From Desulfacinum sp. (GTDB lineage: Bacteria > Desulfobacterota > Syntrophobacteria > Syntrophobacterales > DSM-9756), in assembly GCA_014359885.1 (NCBI GenBank), contig JACIYN010000005.1:1-64000 (forward strand): 64,000 nucleotides of DNA, in the 5' to 3' direction. The notes under the pieces are model-generated. The model saw nothing but the letters and a program-made list of their open reading frames with translations, ran no database searches and was not told where the DNA came from. Of this stretch, positions 53,047-61,877 are shown piece by piece. How positions within the stretch are numbered: the stretch's first letter is position 1; each line of letters starts with the position of its first letter. Made by a program: the position numbers and the translations under genes.

Positions 53047-54615
53047 TCACTTTCGGTCCGCTAGATACCAGGAAACGAGACATTCGGGTTTGAGCTGCGT
53101 CTTTTCCCGGGCCGTCTGCTGCACCTGCTGCACCCGCGCGAGCACCCGGCCCACGGCCGGTTCCGACTTCTTCAAAAAGCCCGTGGGCGCCACGCCGATC
53201 CACACCATGCAGGCCACCAGGGGCACCAGCAGGGCCACCTCCCGAGGCACCAGGTCCCCCAGCGACCGGTTTTCCCCTCTGTCCACCCCGCCGAAGAAAA
53301 CCCGCTGCACCATCCACAACATGTACCAGGCGGCCAGGATGACGCCCGTGGCCCCCAGGGCGGCCCACAGGGGCCTGACCTGGAAGGTTCCCAAGAGGAT
53401 GAGGAATTCCCCCACGAAACCGTTCAGGCCCGGAAGGCCGATGGACGCCAGGGTGGCGATCATGAAAAAGGCGGCCAGCCGGGGCACGGGGGTGGACAGC
53501 CCCCCGAAGTCGGCGATCATCCGCGTGTGGCGCCGCTCGTAAAGCATGCCCACCAGAAGGAAGAGGGCCCCGGTGCTCAGCCCGTGGTTGATCATCTGGA
53601 TCAGGCTTCCCTGCAGGCCCTGAAGGGTGAAGGAAAAGAGTCCCAGCAGGACGAAGCCCAGGTGGCTCACGCTGGAATAGGCGATGAGGCGCTTCAGGTC
53701 CTTTTGCACCAGGCACATGAACGCCCCGTAGATGATGCCCGCCAGGGCCAGGGCCACCATGAGCGGCATGAAGAAGACGGACGCTTCCGGAAAGAGCGGC
53801 AGGTTGAACCGCAGAAAGCCGTAGGTGCCCATCTTGAGCAGCACGGCGGCCAGCACCACGCTTCCCACGGTGGGTGCTTCCGTGTGGGCGTCCGGAAGCC
53901 ATGTGTGGAACGGAAACAGGGGAACCTTGATGGCGAAGGCGACGCCGAAGGCTGCAAAGAGCCAGAGCTGCAGATGGAAAGGAAGCCGAAGCGCCATGAA
54001 GTCCGTGAGATCGAAGGAATAGGTGCCCGTGGTCTTGGCCTGATGGAAATAGAGCACCAGGATTCCGACCAGCATGAAAACGGATCCGGCCATGGTGTAG
54101 AGGAAGAACTTCACCGCCGCATAGACCCTTCGGGCGGGGTGTCCCCACACGAGGATGAGAAGGGCCATGGGGATGAGCATGACCTCCCAGAAAAGGTAGA
54201 AAAGCACCAGATCCAGCGCCAGGAAGACCCCCAGCATGCCCGTTTGCAGAAGCAGCAGGCACACCAGAAATTCCTTCACGTGATCGCGAATGTCCCGCCA
54301 GCACGCCAGAACACAGATGGGACCCAGGAAGGCCGTGAGCATCACCAGCAGCAGGCTGACGCCGTCCACCCCCAGGTGGTAGGAGATGCCCAGGGCGGGA
54401 GCCCAGGGCATCCATTCCTCGAACTGCATGCCCGCTCGGGCCGGATCGAATCCCCCGTAGACGATCAAAGCGAAGACGAAGACGACCGACAGGGTCACCA
54501 GGGCCACCCAGCGCTGGAGGGACACGTTTTCCCGGTCCACGAAGACCAGGAGAAGCGCCCCCAGAAGCGGGGTAAAAACCATGGCGGAAAGAACGGGAAA
54601 GAACACGTTTTCCAT
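53047..54615 (-). CDS. nuoM: NADH-quinone oxidoreductase subunit M
   Basis: This 522-residue, 14-TM protein carries FFLYTMAGSVFMLVGILVLYF, AFGVAFAIKVPLFPFHTWLPDAHTEAPTVGSVVLAAVLLKMGTYGFLRF and the AYSSVSHLGFVLLGLF motif. It is the second antiporter-like proton-pumping subunit of complex I. It lies 63 bp after nuoL. Confidence 0.96.
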   Translation of the reverse strand: MENVFFPVLSAMVFTPLLGALLLVFVDRENVSLQRWVALVTLSVVFVFALIVYGGFDPARAGMQFEEWMPWAPALGISYHLGVDGVSLLLVMLTAFLGPICVLACWRDIRDHVKEFLVCLLLLQTGMLGVFLALDLVLFYLFWEVMLIPMALLILVWGHPARRVYAAVKFFLYTMAGSVFMLVGILVLYFHQAKTTGTYSFDLTDFMALRLPFHLQLWLFAAFGVAFAIKVPLFPFHTWLPDAHTEAPTVGSVVLAAVLLKMGTYGFLRFNLPLFPEASVFFMPLMVALALAGIIYGAFMCLVQKDLKRLIAYSSVSHLGFVLLGLFSFTLQGLQGSLIQMINHGLSTGALFLLVGMLYERRHTRMIADFGGLSTPVPRLAAFFMIATLASIGLPGLNGFVGEFLILLGTFQVRPLWAALGATGVILAAWYMLWMVQRVFFGGVDRGENRSLGDLVPREVALLVPLVACMVWIGVAPTGFLKKSEPAVGRVLARVQQVQQTAREKTQLKPECLVSWYLADRK

Positions 54616-54678
54616 GACATCATCCCTCGAAGGGTCTTCGCACCCCGTGAAGATGGCCCCTACCTTTTGACTACGCCC

Positions 54679-56604
54679 CTACACGGCCAAGGCGGCCAGA
54701 ATCAAAAGACACGCCCCCGCCAGGATCGACAGGGCATAGTGTTGGACCAGCCCCGTCTGGATGCGACGAAGCAGGGTTCCCGCTCCGCGGAAGAAGGCGC
54801 CGGCCCCGTCCACCGCCCCGTCGATCACCGCCCGGTCCACCCATTCGTGCACGGTTTCCGCCAGGCGCTTCAGGGGCTCCACCACCACGGCCTGATACAG
54901 CTCGTCCACGTAGTACTTGTGGAGAAGCCATCGGTAGACACGGGAGAATCGCGCCGCCACCTTTTCCGGCCGCTGGGGATCGGCCACGTACCAGCGGTAG
55001 GCCAATCCGATGCCCGCCAGCGCCACCATGACGGAAAGGCCCATGAGCGCCCCTTCGGCCCAGAGGGACGGATGCCCCGCGTGCTCCGACGCTCCGGCAA
55101 GGACCGCATGGGCCCTTTCAAAAACCGGGGAAAGAAACCGGGCGAACCGCTTCCCATCTTCCAGGACCGGAACCTGCACCCAGCCTCCCACCAAGGAAAG
55201 AACAGCCAGGACCACCAGCGGAACCGCCATGCTGTAAGGAGCATCGTGGACATGATGGGCCGTTTCGGGGTCCACGCGGCTTTCCCCGAAGAAGGTGCGG
55301 AAGACGAGCCGGAACATGTAGAAGGCCGTGAGAGCGGCACCGCCCAGGGCCAGGGCGTACAGAAACACATGGCCCGTCATGAGGGTTTCGAAGAGGATTT
55401 CGTCCTTGCTGAAGAATCCGGCGAAGGGAAAGATCCCCGCGATGGCCAAGGCGCCTGCGAGAAAGGTCCAGAAGGTCACCGGCAGGCGGCTGCGCAGCCC
55501 GCCCATGCGCCGGATGTCCTGTTCCCCTCCCAAGGCATGGATCACGCTGCCCGCGCCGAGAAAGAGAAGGGCCTTGAAGAAGGCGTGGGTCATCAGGTGA
55601 AAGATCCCGGCCACGTACGCCCCCACGCCGCAGCCGAGAAACATGTAGCCCAGCTGACTCACCGTGGAATAGGCCAGCACCCGCTTGATGTCGTTTTGCA
55701 CGAGCCCGATGGTGGCGGCGAAGACCGCCGTGGCGCAACCCACCGCGGCCACCACGCCCATGGAAAGCGGAGCCAGGGCGTAGAGCACCGAACAGCGGGC
55801 CACCATGTAGACCCCGGCGGTCACCATGGTGGCCGCATGGATGAGGGCGGAAACCGGAGTGGGACCTTCCATGGCGTCCGGAAGCCACACATAGAGGGGG
55901 ATCTGGGCCGATTTGCCCACCGCTCCCACGAAAAGGAGCAACGTGATCCCGGTCAGGACCGCGTCCCCGGGCTGGAACCGCTGGACGGCCGCCTGGAAGA
56001 TTTCGCTGAATTGGAGCGTACCGAAAGTCCAGAACGTGAGAAAGATGGCCAGAAGAAAGCCGAAATCGCCGATGCGGTTTACAATGAAGGCCTTCTTGCC
56101 CGCATCGGAGGCGGAACGCTTTTCGTACCAGAAGCCGATGAGCAGGTACGAACAGAGCCCCACCCCTTCCCAGCCCACGAAGAGAACCAGCAGGTTTCCG
56201 GCCAGAACGAGCAGCAGCATGGCGCAGGCGAACAGGTTGAGATAGGCGAAGTAGCGGGCGTATCCGGGATCGTCGTGCATGTAGCCCATGGAATAGATGT
56301 GGATGAGAAACCCCACCCCCGTCACCACCAAGACCATGACCATGCTCAGGGGATCGAGAAGAAAGGCGGCGCTCACCGAAAACTCGCCCACTGCGATCCA
56401 GGTGTAGTAGACGGGCTCCCAGATCCGCCGGTCGGGGGCCTGCTGCACAAGGAGCCAGAACAGCCGAACCGCCGTGAGAAAGGCCAGCGCCATGGCGCCG
56501 CAGGCCACCGCTCCCACCCGTTTCTTGGACAGCCGCCGCCCCCACAGGCCGTTGATGAGAAACCCGGCGAAGGGGAATGCGGGGATGAGCCATGCACTGT
56601 CCAT
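54679..56604 (-). CDS. nuoL: NADH-quinone oxidoreductase subunit L
   Basis: This 641-residue protein has the NuoL core (FVGWEGVGLCSYLLIGFWYE, SAQIPLYVWLPDAMEGPTPVSALIHAATMVTAGVYMVARC, AYSTVSQLGYMFLGCGVGAY) and the long C-terminal region that forms the lateral helix and last TM (LVLILAALAV end). It is the distal proton-pumping module. The start MDSAWLIPAFPFAGFLING is standard. Confidence 0.96.
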   Translation of the reverse strand: MDSAWLIPAFPFAGFLINGLWGRRLSKKRVGAVACGAMALAFLTAVRLFWLLVQQAPDRRIWEPVYYTWIAVGEFSVSAAFLLDPLSMVMVLVVTGVGFLIHIYSMGYMHDDPGYARYFAYLNLFACAMLLLVLAGNLLVLFVGWEGVGLCSYLLIGFWYEKRSASDAGKKAFIVNRIGDFGFLLAIFLTFWTFGTLQFSEIFQAAVQRFQPGDAVLTGITLLLFVGAVGKSAQIPLYVWLPDAMEGPTPVSALIHAATMVTAGVYMVARCSVLYALAPLSMGVVAAVGCATAVFAATIGLVQNDIKRVLAYSTVSQLGYMFLGCGVGAYVAGIFHLMTHAFFKALLFLGAGSVIHALGGEQDIRRMGGLRSRLPVTFWTFLAGALAIAGIFPFAGFFSKDEILFETLMTGHVFLYALALGGAALTAFYMFRLVFRTFFGESRVDPETAHHVHDAPYSMAVPLVVLAVLSLVGGWVQVPVLEDGKRFARFLSPVFERAHAVLAGASEHAGHPSLWAEGALMGLSVMVALAGIGLAYRWYVADPQRPEKVAARFSRVYRWLLHKYYVDELYQAVVVEPLKRLAETVHEWVDRAVIDGAVDGAGAFFRGAGTLLRRIQTGLVQHYALSILAGACLLILAALAV

Positions 56605-56644
56605 GTCTTCTCCTTTGCTGCCGACCGGCCTTGCGACGGCGGCG

Positions 56645-56947
56645 TTATCCCTTCAGCATGCGGATGGCATCCACGTGGATGGTCTTCCAGTTGCGGTAGA
56701 GGGTCACGATGATGGCCAGGCCCACGGTGACTTCCGCCGCCGCCACCACCATGACGAAAAAGACGAAAAGCTGGCCGCTCAGATCCTGGAGCTCCCGGGA
56801 AAAGGCCACGAAACTCAGGTTGGCCGCATTGAGCATCAGTTCGATGGACATGAAGATCACGATGGCGTTTCGACGAACCAGCACGCCCGTGACACCGATG
56901 GCGAACAGCAGGGCACTCACCAGCAGGTAATAGTGGAGCGGCACCAT
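56645..56947 (-). CDS. nuoK: NADH-quinone oxidoreductase subunit K
   Basis: This 100-residue, three-TM protein has the NuoK pattern ([79 protein letters not shown]) with the conserved glutamates in MSIELMLNA and [11 protein letters not shown] that take part in proton transfer. Confidence 0.97.
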   Translation of the reverse strand: MVPLHYYLLVSALLFAIGVTGVLVRRNAIVIFMSIELMLNAANLSFVAFSRELQDLSGQLFVFFVMVVAAAEVTVGLAIIVTLYRNWKTIHVDAIRMLKG

Positions 56948-56962
56948 CTTCCGGCCTTTCTC

Positions 56963-57481
56963 TCAGCGTCTTTCCTTCTTGGCCAAGACCATCACGCCCA
57001 CCACCGCCACCAGCAGCAGGACGGATGTCACTTCGAAGGGGAGCAGCGCCTGGGTGAAGAGAAGACGGCCCAGCGCCCGGATGTTGCCCCCTTGAGCCGC
57101 CACCCAGTCAGGTCCGTGGGATCCAGCGGGCGCCAACCGCGCCAGGGCCCCCGTCACCGCCGTCAAGATCCCGCCCACGAAGAGAAGCGCCAGGGGGGCC
57201 GCCCAGCGGACCCGCATCCTGAAGACGGCCCGGTCTTCACCTCTCGGCTTCAGGTTCAAAAGCATGATGACGAAGAGAAAGAGCACCATGACCGCGCCGG
57301 CATAGACCAGAACCTGCATGAGAGCGATGAATTCGGCCTGGAGGAGCAGGTAGAGGCCGCCCATGGAAAAGAAGGAAAGGATGAGAAACAGCGCGCTTTT
57401 CACCGGATGGGGGTGCCAGACCACGGCGGCGGCGCTTCCCACGGTCAACGCGGAGAAGATGACGAAGAGAAAAAGTTCCAT
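56963..57481 (-). CDS. nuoJ: NADH-quinone oxidoreductase subunit J
   Basis: Start at the ATG at 57481 (GAAGGACAAGCG upstream); the longer frame upstream is not part of it. The 172-residue, five-TM protein has the NuoJ motifs NPVKSALFLILSFFSMGGLYLLLQAEFIALMQVLVYAGAVMVLFLFVIMLLN and FEVTSVLLLVAVVGVMVLAK. The pi-bulge glycine/tyrosine region YAGAVMVLF links the quinone site with the proton channels. Confidence 0.95.
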   Translation of the reverse strand: MELFLFVIFSALTVGSAAAVVWHPHPVKSALFLILSFFSMGGLYLLLQAEFIALMQVLVYAGAVMVLFLFVIMLLNLKPRGEDRAVFRMRVRWAAPLALLFVGGILTAVTGALARLAPAGSHGPDWVAAQGGNIRALGRLLFTQALLPFEVTSVLLLVAVVGVMVLAKKERR

Positions 57482-57555
57482 CGCTTGTCCTTCTTTCTTG
57501 GCTGCTACCGGTGCGCCCTCACGGGCCGAAGGTCGGCTCGCGGCCTTCCACCGGC

Positions 57556-57957
57556 CTACTCCTCCAAGAGCTTTTCCTTGTGGTAGACCAGAACGTCCCG
57601 CCGGTACTGGGCCAGTTCGTATTTGCGGTTCAGCATAATGGCCCCTTTGGGGCAGGCTTCCTGGCAAAAGCCGCAGAAGATGCACCGGGCCAGATCCACG
57701 ATGAATTCCCGCGGGTGCTTGTCGTGCATCTCCTCGCCGCCTTCGGGCTCCACGGTGATGGCCTTGGACGGGCAGATGGTTTCGCACAGGTGGCAGGCCA
57801 CGCACTTGATGCGCCCGTTTTCGTCCCGAAGCAGCCGAGGGTGGCCCCGGAACCGCTCGGAGACCTCCCGTTTCTTTTCCGGGTACTCGATGGTGATGGG
57901 CTTGCGGAACATCTGTTCCAGGGTCTTTCCGAGCCCTTTGAGCAACGGTCCGATCAT
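57556..57957 (-). CDS. nuoI: NADH-quinone oxidoreductase subunit I
   Basis: This 133-residue ferredoxin-like protein contains two [4Fe-4S] motifs: CVACHLCETICPSKAI and CIFCGFCQEACPKGAI (clusters N6a and N6b), which carry electrons from the NuoG side to NuoB. It is short at the N-terminus but complete. It starts 177 bp after nuoH across a spacer with repeats. Confidence 0.95.
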   Translation of the reverse strand: MIGPLLKGLGKTLEQMFRKPITIEYPEKKREVSERFRGHPRLLRDENGRIKCVACHLCETICPSKAITVEPEGGEEMHDKHPREFIVDLARCIFCGFCQEACPKGAIMLNRKYELAQYRRDVLVYHKEKLLEE

Positions 57958-58134
57958 GGCCTTCCTTTCAGCTAAGGGTCATGGCGCTCCTTGCGCCACT
58001 CCGCCGCAGCCCTGAAGGGCTGCGCTACGCCGACATGCTCTCTTCAACCCCTCCGCCTTGTCCCTTGTCCCTTTCCCCTTTCACCTTTCACCTTTTACCT
58101 TTCACCTTTTACCTTTCACCTTTCCCCTTCCCCC
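57958..58134. repeat. Spacer between nuoH and nuoI with palindrome and tandem purine repeats
   Basis: A CGCAGCCC-TGAA-GGGCTGCG palindrome sits at 58005-58024. Between about 58078 and 58125 the sense strand of the operon (minus) has tandem AAAGGTGAAAGGTAAAAGG-like repeats of a 14-bp GGTGAAAGGTAAAA unit. The latter are purine-rich and could slow ribosomes or influence translation of nuoI. Confidence 0.6.
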
Positions 58135-59163
58135 TCACCCCCACAACACCACGGCACATCCGGTCACCAGGATGTTGGCCAGGGAAAGAGGCAGGAGCAC
58201 CTTCCATCCGAAGGCCATGAGCTGGTCGTAGCGCACCCGGGGATAGGTGGCCCGCACCCAGATGAAGAAGAAGACCAGGGCCCCCGTTTTCAAAACGAAC
58301 CAGAGACCGGACGGCAGCCACGGCCCCTGCCATCCGCCCAGATAAAGGGTCACGGCCACGGCGCTCACGGTGATGATGTGGGCGTATTCGGCCAGCTGGA
58401 AAAGGCCGAACTTCATGGAGCTGTATTCGGTGTGGTAGCCCGCCACCAGCTCGTTTTCGCATTCGATGAGGTCGAAGGGGGTGCGGCAGGCTTCCGCAAA
58501 GGCCGCGATGAGGTAGAGGACGAAGCCCACCGGCTGATAGACGATGAAGGGAAGCCGCGCCTGGGCGTCCACGATCTCGGTGAGACGCATGGATCCGGCC
58601 ACCAGCAGAACCCCCACCACCGCCATTCCCAGGGACAGCTCGTAGCTGATCATCTGGGCGGTCACGCGGATGCCGCCCAGCAGGGAGTAGCGGTTATCCG
58701 AAGCCCATCCGCCCAGGACCACGCCGTAGGTGGAAAGGGACGAGATGGCCAGGATGAAGAGGACGGCGCCGGGAAGATCCGCGATGACCCCCCGGTGGAT
58801 GCCGTATTGGGCGAGATCCACCGTGCGGCCGAAAAGCTCCACGGTTTCCGGAGCCACCTTGTCCGCAAACGGGATGGCCAGAAAGGGCGTGATGGCCGCC
58901 ACGGCCGTCACCCACGGGGCGATGGCATAAAGTCGCGGTTCGCTCACCGGAAGCGAGATATCTTCCTTGAAAAAGAGCTTCACTCCGTCCGCCAGGGGCT
59001 GCAACAGCCCCCAAGGCCCCACCCGGTTGGGGCCCAGGCGAAGTTGCATGAACCCCAGGACCTTCCGTTCCATGAGGGTGGCGTAGGCCACGGCCGTGAG
59101 CAGGACGAAAAGGAGCACGGCCGTCTTGATGAGGGTGATCACGCCGTAAACGATCCAGTCCAT
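58135..59163 (-). CDS. nuoH: NADH-quinone oxidoreductase subunit H
   Basis: This 342-residue, eight-TM protein has the quinone-site motif LMERKVLGFMQLRLGPNRVGPWGLLQPLADGVKLFFKEDI near the N-terminus and AEACRTPFDLIECENELVAGYHTEYSSMKFGLF with conserved acidic residues. It forms the quinone-binding chamber with NuoD and NuoB. Confidence 0.97.
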   Translation of the reverse strand: MDWIVYGVITLIKTAVLLFVLLTAVAYATLMERKVLGFMQLRLGPNRVGPWGLLQPLADGVKLFFKEDISLPVSEPRLYAIAPWVTAVAAITPFLAIPFADKVAPETVELFGRTVDLAQYGIHRGVIADLPGAVLFILAISSLSTYGVVLGGWASDNRYSLLGGIRVTAQMISYELSLGMAVVGVLLVAGSMRLTEIVDAQARLPFIVYQPVGFVLYLIAAFAEACRTPFDLIECENELVAGYHTEYSSMKFGLFQLAEYAHIITVSAVAVTLYLGGWQGPWLPSGLWFVLKTGALVFFFIWVRATYPRVRYDQLMAFGWKVLLPLSLANILVTGCAVVLWG

Positions 59164-59175
59164 ACCGTCCTCTTC

Positions 59176-61875
59176 CTATTTCGCCCCGGGCTCGGCCTCC
59201 GTGCGGGCCACGCGCACGGCACAAAGAATCCCCCCGTCCGTCAGTCGGTTCACGGGAAGATCCTCGAAATGGAGGGCCGCCTGCACCGTCCGTCGCGGCA
59301 CCCGCCGGTCCAATCCCGCCGGGCCGGAAACGGCGCCCGAGGGGGACTCCACCCGGACCTCATCGCCGTCCTTCACCTGAAGTTCGGCCGCGTCTTGAGG
59401 ATGCAGCCGGAATCGCCCCCCAGGCTCCAAGGTTCGGGCTCCCAGCCCGCGGCGGCTCAGGGTGCCCGACTGGAAAAGGGATCGGCTCACCAGCAGCAGG
59501 AACGGACGCTCTTCCGAAGGCTGGGGCGGCAATTCCAGCCACGGGATGACCGCCTTCAGGCTGGGGTCCAGCACCCGGCGCCAGCCCGTGGATCCGTACT
59601 TGGTTCGGTAAAGCCGGTTCCACCAGAATCCTTCCGAGGGGATATCCTGCAGGGCGTATTGATCGTAGTGAGGAAACACCCGGCAGATCTCCGAGAAGAT
59701 CCCGGAAACCGACGTGGGCTCCATGGGCCGGTCCAACCGCCGGGAGAGTTCGCCAAGGATCTCCCAGTCAGCCAACGGCCCGGCCTGGAAAGGAGTCCCG
59801 TTCTGGCGCTGCACGCGCAGCTCCGCGCTGGTCACCGTCCCCTCGGTTTCCACCGCCAGGCGTGCCGGGAAGACCACGTGGGCCTTCGCGGCCGTCCGGT
59901 TCAGGAACGCTTCCTGGCACATGAGAAACGGCACCCGGTCCAGGGCCCTTTCCACGGCGTCTGCGTTGAGGGTGGTGCCGAAAAGATCCGTTCCAAGGAT
60001 CAGCAATCCCTGGAGGGGTTCCGGGCCTTCCCCCGCCGCGGCCGCCAGCATGGAGGGTAGCGGCAAGCCGGGTTCCCGGGGAACCTCCGCCTTCCAGACC
60101 GCCTCGAAGCGATCGGCCTCATCTAGGGGCGCGTATCCCGGGAGCCAATAGGGGCTCACCCCCATGTCCGAACAGCCCTGGGTGTTGGCCTTTTCCGCGG
60201 TGAGGTGCACCTTGAGCTTTTTTCCCAGCACCAGCAGGAGGTCCGCCACGTAGCAGGCCGCATCGTAGCCGTCCTGGAGGCCCGCCAGATCGTAGCCCAC
60301 CACCAGAGAAGGCCTCTGGGCCTCCAAAAGCCTTTCCGCCAGAAAGACCATCCGATCCCGGTCCAGCCCGGTGGCGTCCTGCACCAGATCCCAACGGGTG
60401 GCGTCCAGGCGGCGCCGGAGGACCTCCTCCCGTCGAAAGTCCCCCAGCCCGCGAAGCCTCTCTCCTCCGGTTTCGAAAAGCGCCTTCAGGATTCCCAGCA
60501 CCACGAAGCCCGAACTCCCCGGCCTGCAGGTGCCGCTCCATTGGGCCGACGAGCGGAACCGGGTGTGCCGGGAGCTCACGATTAGGAGCTCCCGAAGGCT
60601 CTTTCGTTTCTGCGCCTGGTTGATGCGCCAGACCAGCGGGGGCGTCTCCTTTTTCACGTCGGAACCCACCACCAGGACCGTGTCGGCCCGATCCAGGTCG
60701 TCCAGGGTTCCCAAAGCCACCTGGAATCCCGAAACTTCCCGGATGGCCCGATGGGATACGCCTTCCCCTTCCGCCCAGGCCACCCGAGGACGACCCAGAA
60801 CATGGACCAGAGCCCGAAGCATCTTCTGGTGATCCAGGGCGCTGGTGGAATCCACGTGGGGAGTCCCCAGCACGGCCCGGCAGAACTTCTGGAAGGTGTA
60901 GTTGCTTTCGTTGGTGGCCCGCGCCGAACCGATGCCAGCCAAGGCCTTCGGTCCGTACCGGCTGCGGATCTCCCGGATTTTTGACGCCGCATAGTCCAAA
61001 GCTTCGTCCCAACCCACGGGGGTGAGCACCCCGTCCTTTCGCACCAAGGGTTGGGTGAGGCGCTTCTCGTGCTGGACGATATCCAGGCTGAACCTTCCCC
61101 GGCTGCAGATGATCCCGCCGTTCACCGGTTCGTCGAAGGAGGCCGTCACCCTCTTCAGGCGCCCCTTTTTCGTTTCCAACACCAGGTGGCAGCCCCCGCC
61201 GCAGTAGGGACAGACGACCACCTGTTTCCGAAGCTGCCAGGCACGGGCCGAATACTTGAAGGTCTTGTCGATGATGGCCCCCGTGGGACAAACCCCGATA
61301 CACGAGCCGCAGAATTCGCAGTCCATGACCTTGCCGCCGGCGGTCACGGCCGTGCGGTAGCCCCGGTTGTCGAAGTAGAGAGCGGCCGCCCCCACCCAGT
61401 CCCGGCAGGTGCGCACGCACCGCTCGCAGTTGACGCACCGGTCGGGATAGCGCTCGATCAAGGGGGACTGGCTGTCGTACTGGGGGGTGAGCTTGACCGC
61501 CTGGTAAGGCTGGTCGGAGATTTTCAGCTCACGCGTGAGGTTCTGCAGTTCACATTCCCCGCCCTTGTCGCAGATGGGGCAGTCCAGGGGATGGTTGATG
61601 AGCAGTAGCTGGAGGAGCTCCCGGCGGTAGTGGGTGAGGCTTTCCGATTCGGTGACCACTTCCATCTTGTCCGCCACTGGGGTGGTGCAGGCGGGAACGG
61701 GCCGGGGCGGCCCCGGTTTGACTTCCACCACACAGATGCGGCAGGCCCCGATGGGGCTCAAGGCCTTGTGGTAGCACAGCCTGGGGATGCGGATGCCGTG
61801 GGCGTCCGCCACTTCCATCACCGTCATGCCCGGCTGGGCCTGGTACGCCTTTCCGTTGATGGTCACCGTAATCAT
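59176..61875 (-). CDS. nuoG: NADH-quinone oxidoreductase subunit G (molybdopterin-family, all Fe-S ligands kept)
   Basis: This 899-residue protein keeps the full NuoG cluster set: [2Fe-2S] N1b (Cys34/45/48/63), N5 (His95, Cys99/102/108), N4 (Cys147/150/153 with Cys196), a second ferredoxin-type quartet at Cys186/189/192/157, and the N7 ligands Cys222/225/229/257. The molybdopterin-oxidoreductase-like C-terminal domain is complete in length. The gene directly follows nuoD with two intervening bases; nuoE and nuoF are not between them. In complex I of Helicobacter-type bacteria NuoG can receive electrons from other donors, so ferredoxin or another protein may feed it here. Confidence 0.92.
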   Translation of the reverse strand: MITVTINGKAYQAQPGMTVMEVADAHGIRIPRLCYHKALSPIGACRICVVEVKPGPPRPVPACTTPVADKMEVVTESESLTHYRRELLQLLLINHPLDCPICDKGGECELQNLTRELKISDQPYQAVKLTPQYDSQSPLIERYPDRCVNCERCVRTCRDWVGAAALYFDNRGYRTAVTAGGKVMDCEFCGSCIGVCPTGAIIDKTFKYSARAWQLRKQVVVCPYCGGGCHLVLETKKGRLKRVTASFDEPVNGGIICSRGRFSLDIVQHEKRLTQPLVRKDGVLTPVGWDEALDYAASKIREIRSRYGPKALAGIGSARATNESNYTFQKFCRAVLGTPHVDSTSALDHQKMLRALVHVLGRPRVAWAEGEGVSHRAIREVSGFQVALGTLDDLDRADTVLVVGSDVKKETPPLVWRINQAQKRKSLRELLIVSSRHTRFRSSAQWSGTCRPGSSGFVVLGILKALFETGGERLRGLGDFRREEVLRRRLDATRWDLVQDATGLDRDRMVFLAERLLEAQRPSLVVGYDLAGLQDGYDAACYVADLLLVLGKKLKVHLTAEKANTQGCSDMGVSPYWLPGYAPLDEADRFEAVWKAEVPREPGLPLPSMLAAAAGEGPEPLQGLLILGTDLFGTTLNADAVERALDRVPFLMCQEAFLNRTAAKAHVVFPARLAVETEGTVTSAELRVQRQNGTPFQAGPLADWEILGELSRRLDRPMEPTSVSGIFSEICRVFPHYDQYALQDIPSEGFWWNRLYRTKYGSTGWRRVLDPSLKAVIPWLELPPQPSEERPFLLLVSRSLFQSGTLSRRGLGARTLEPGGRFRLHPQDAAELQVKDGDEVRVESPSGAVSGPAGLDRRVPRRTVQAALHFEDLPVNRLTDGGILCAVRVARTEAEPGAK

Positions 61876-61877
61876 CG

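Noticed and set aside
53527-56712. A 1061-codon plus-strand frame over nuoM and nuoL
   Set aside because: It is antisense to well-conserved complex I genes and has no ribosome site.
57482-57805. Upstream extension of nuoJ
   Set aside because: The NuoJ N-terminus starts at MELFLFVIF (57481) after a ribosome site; the extension is antiparallel shadow of nuoI.
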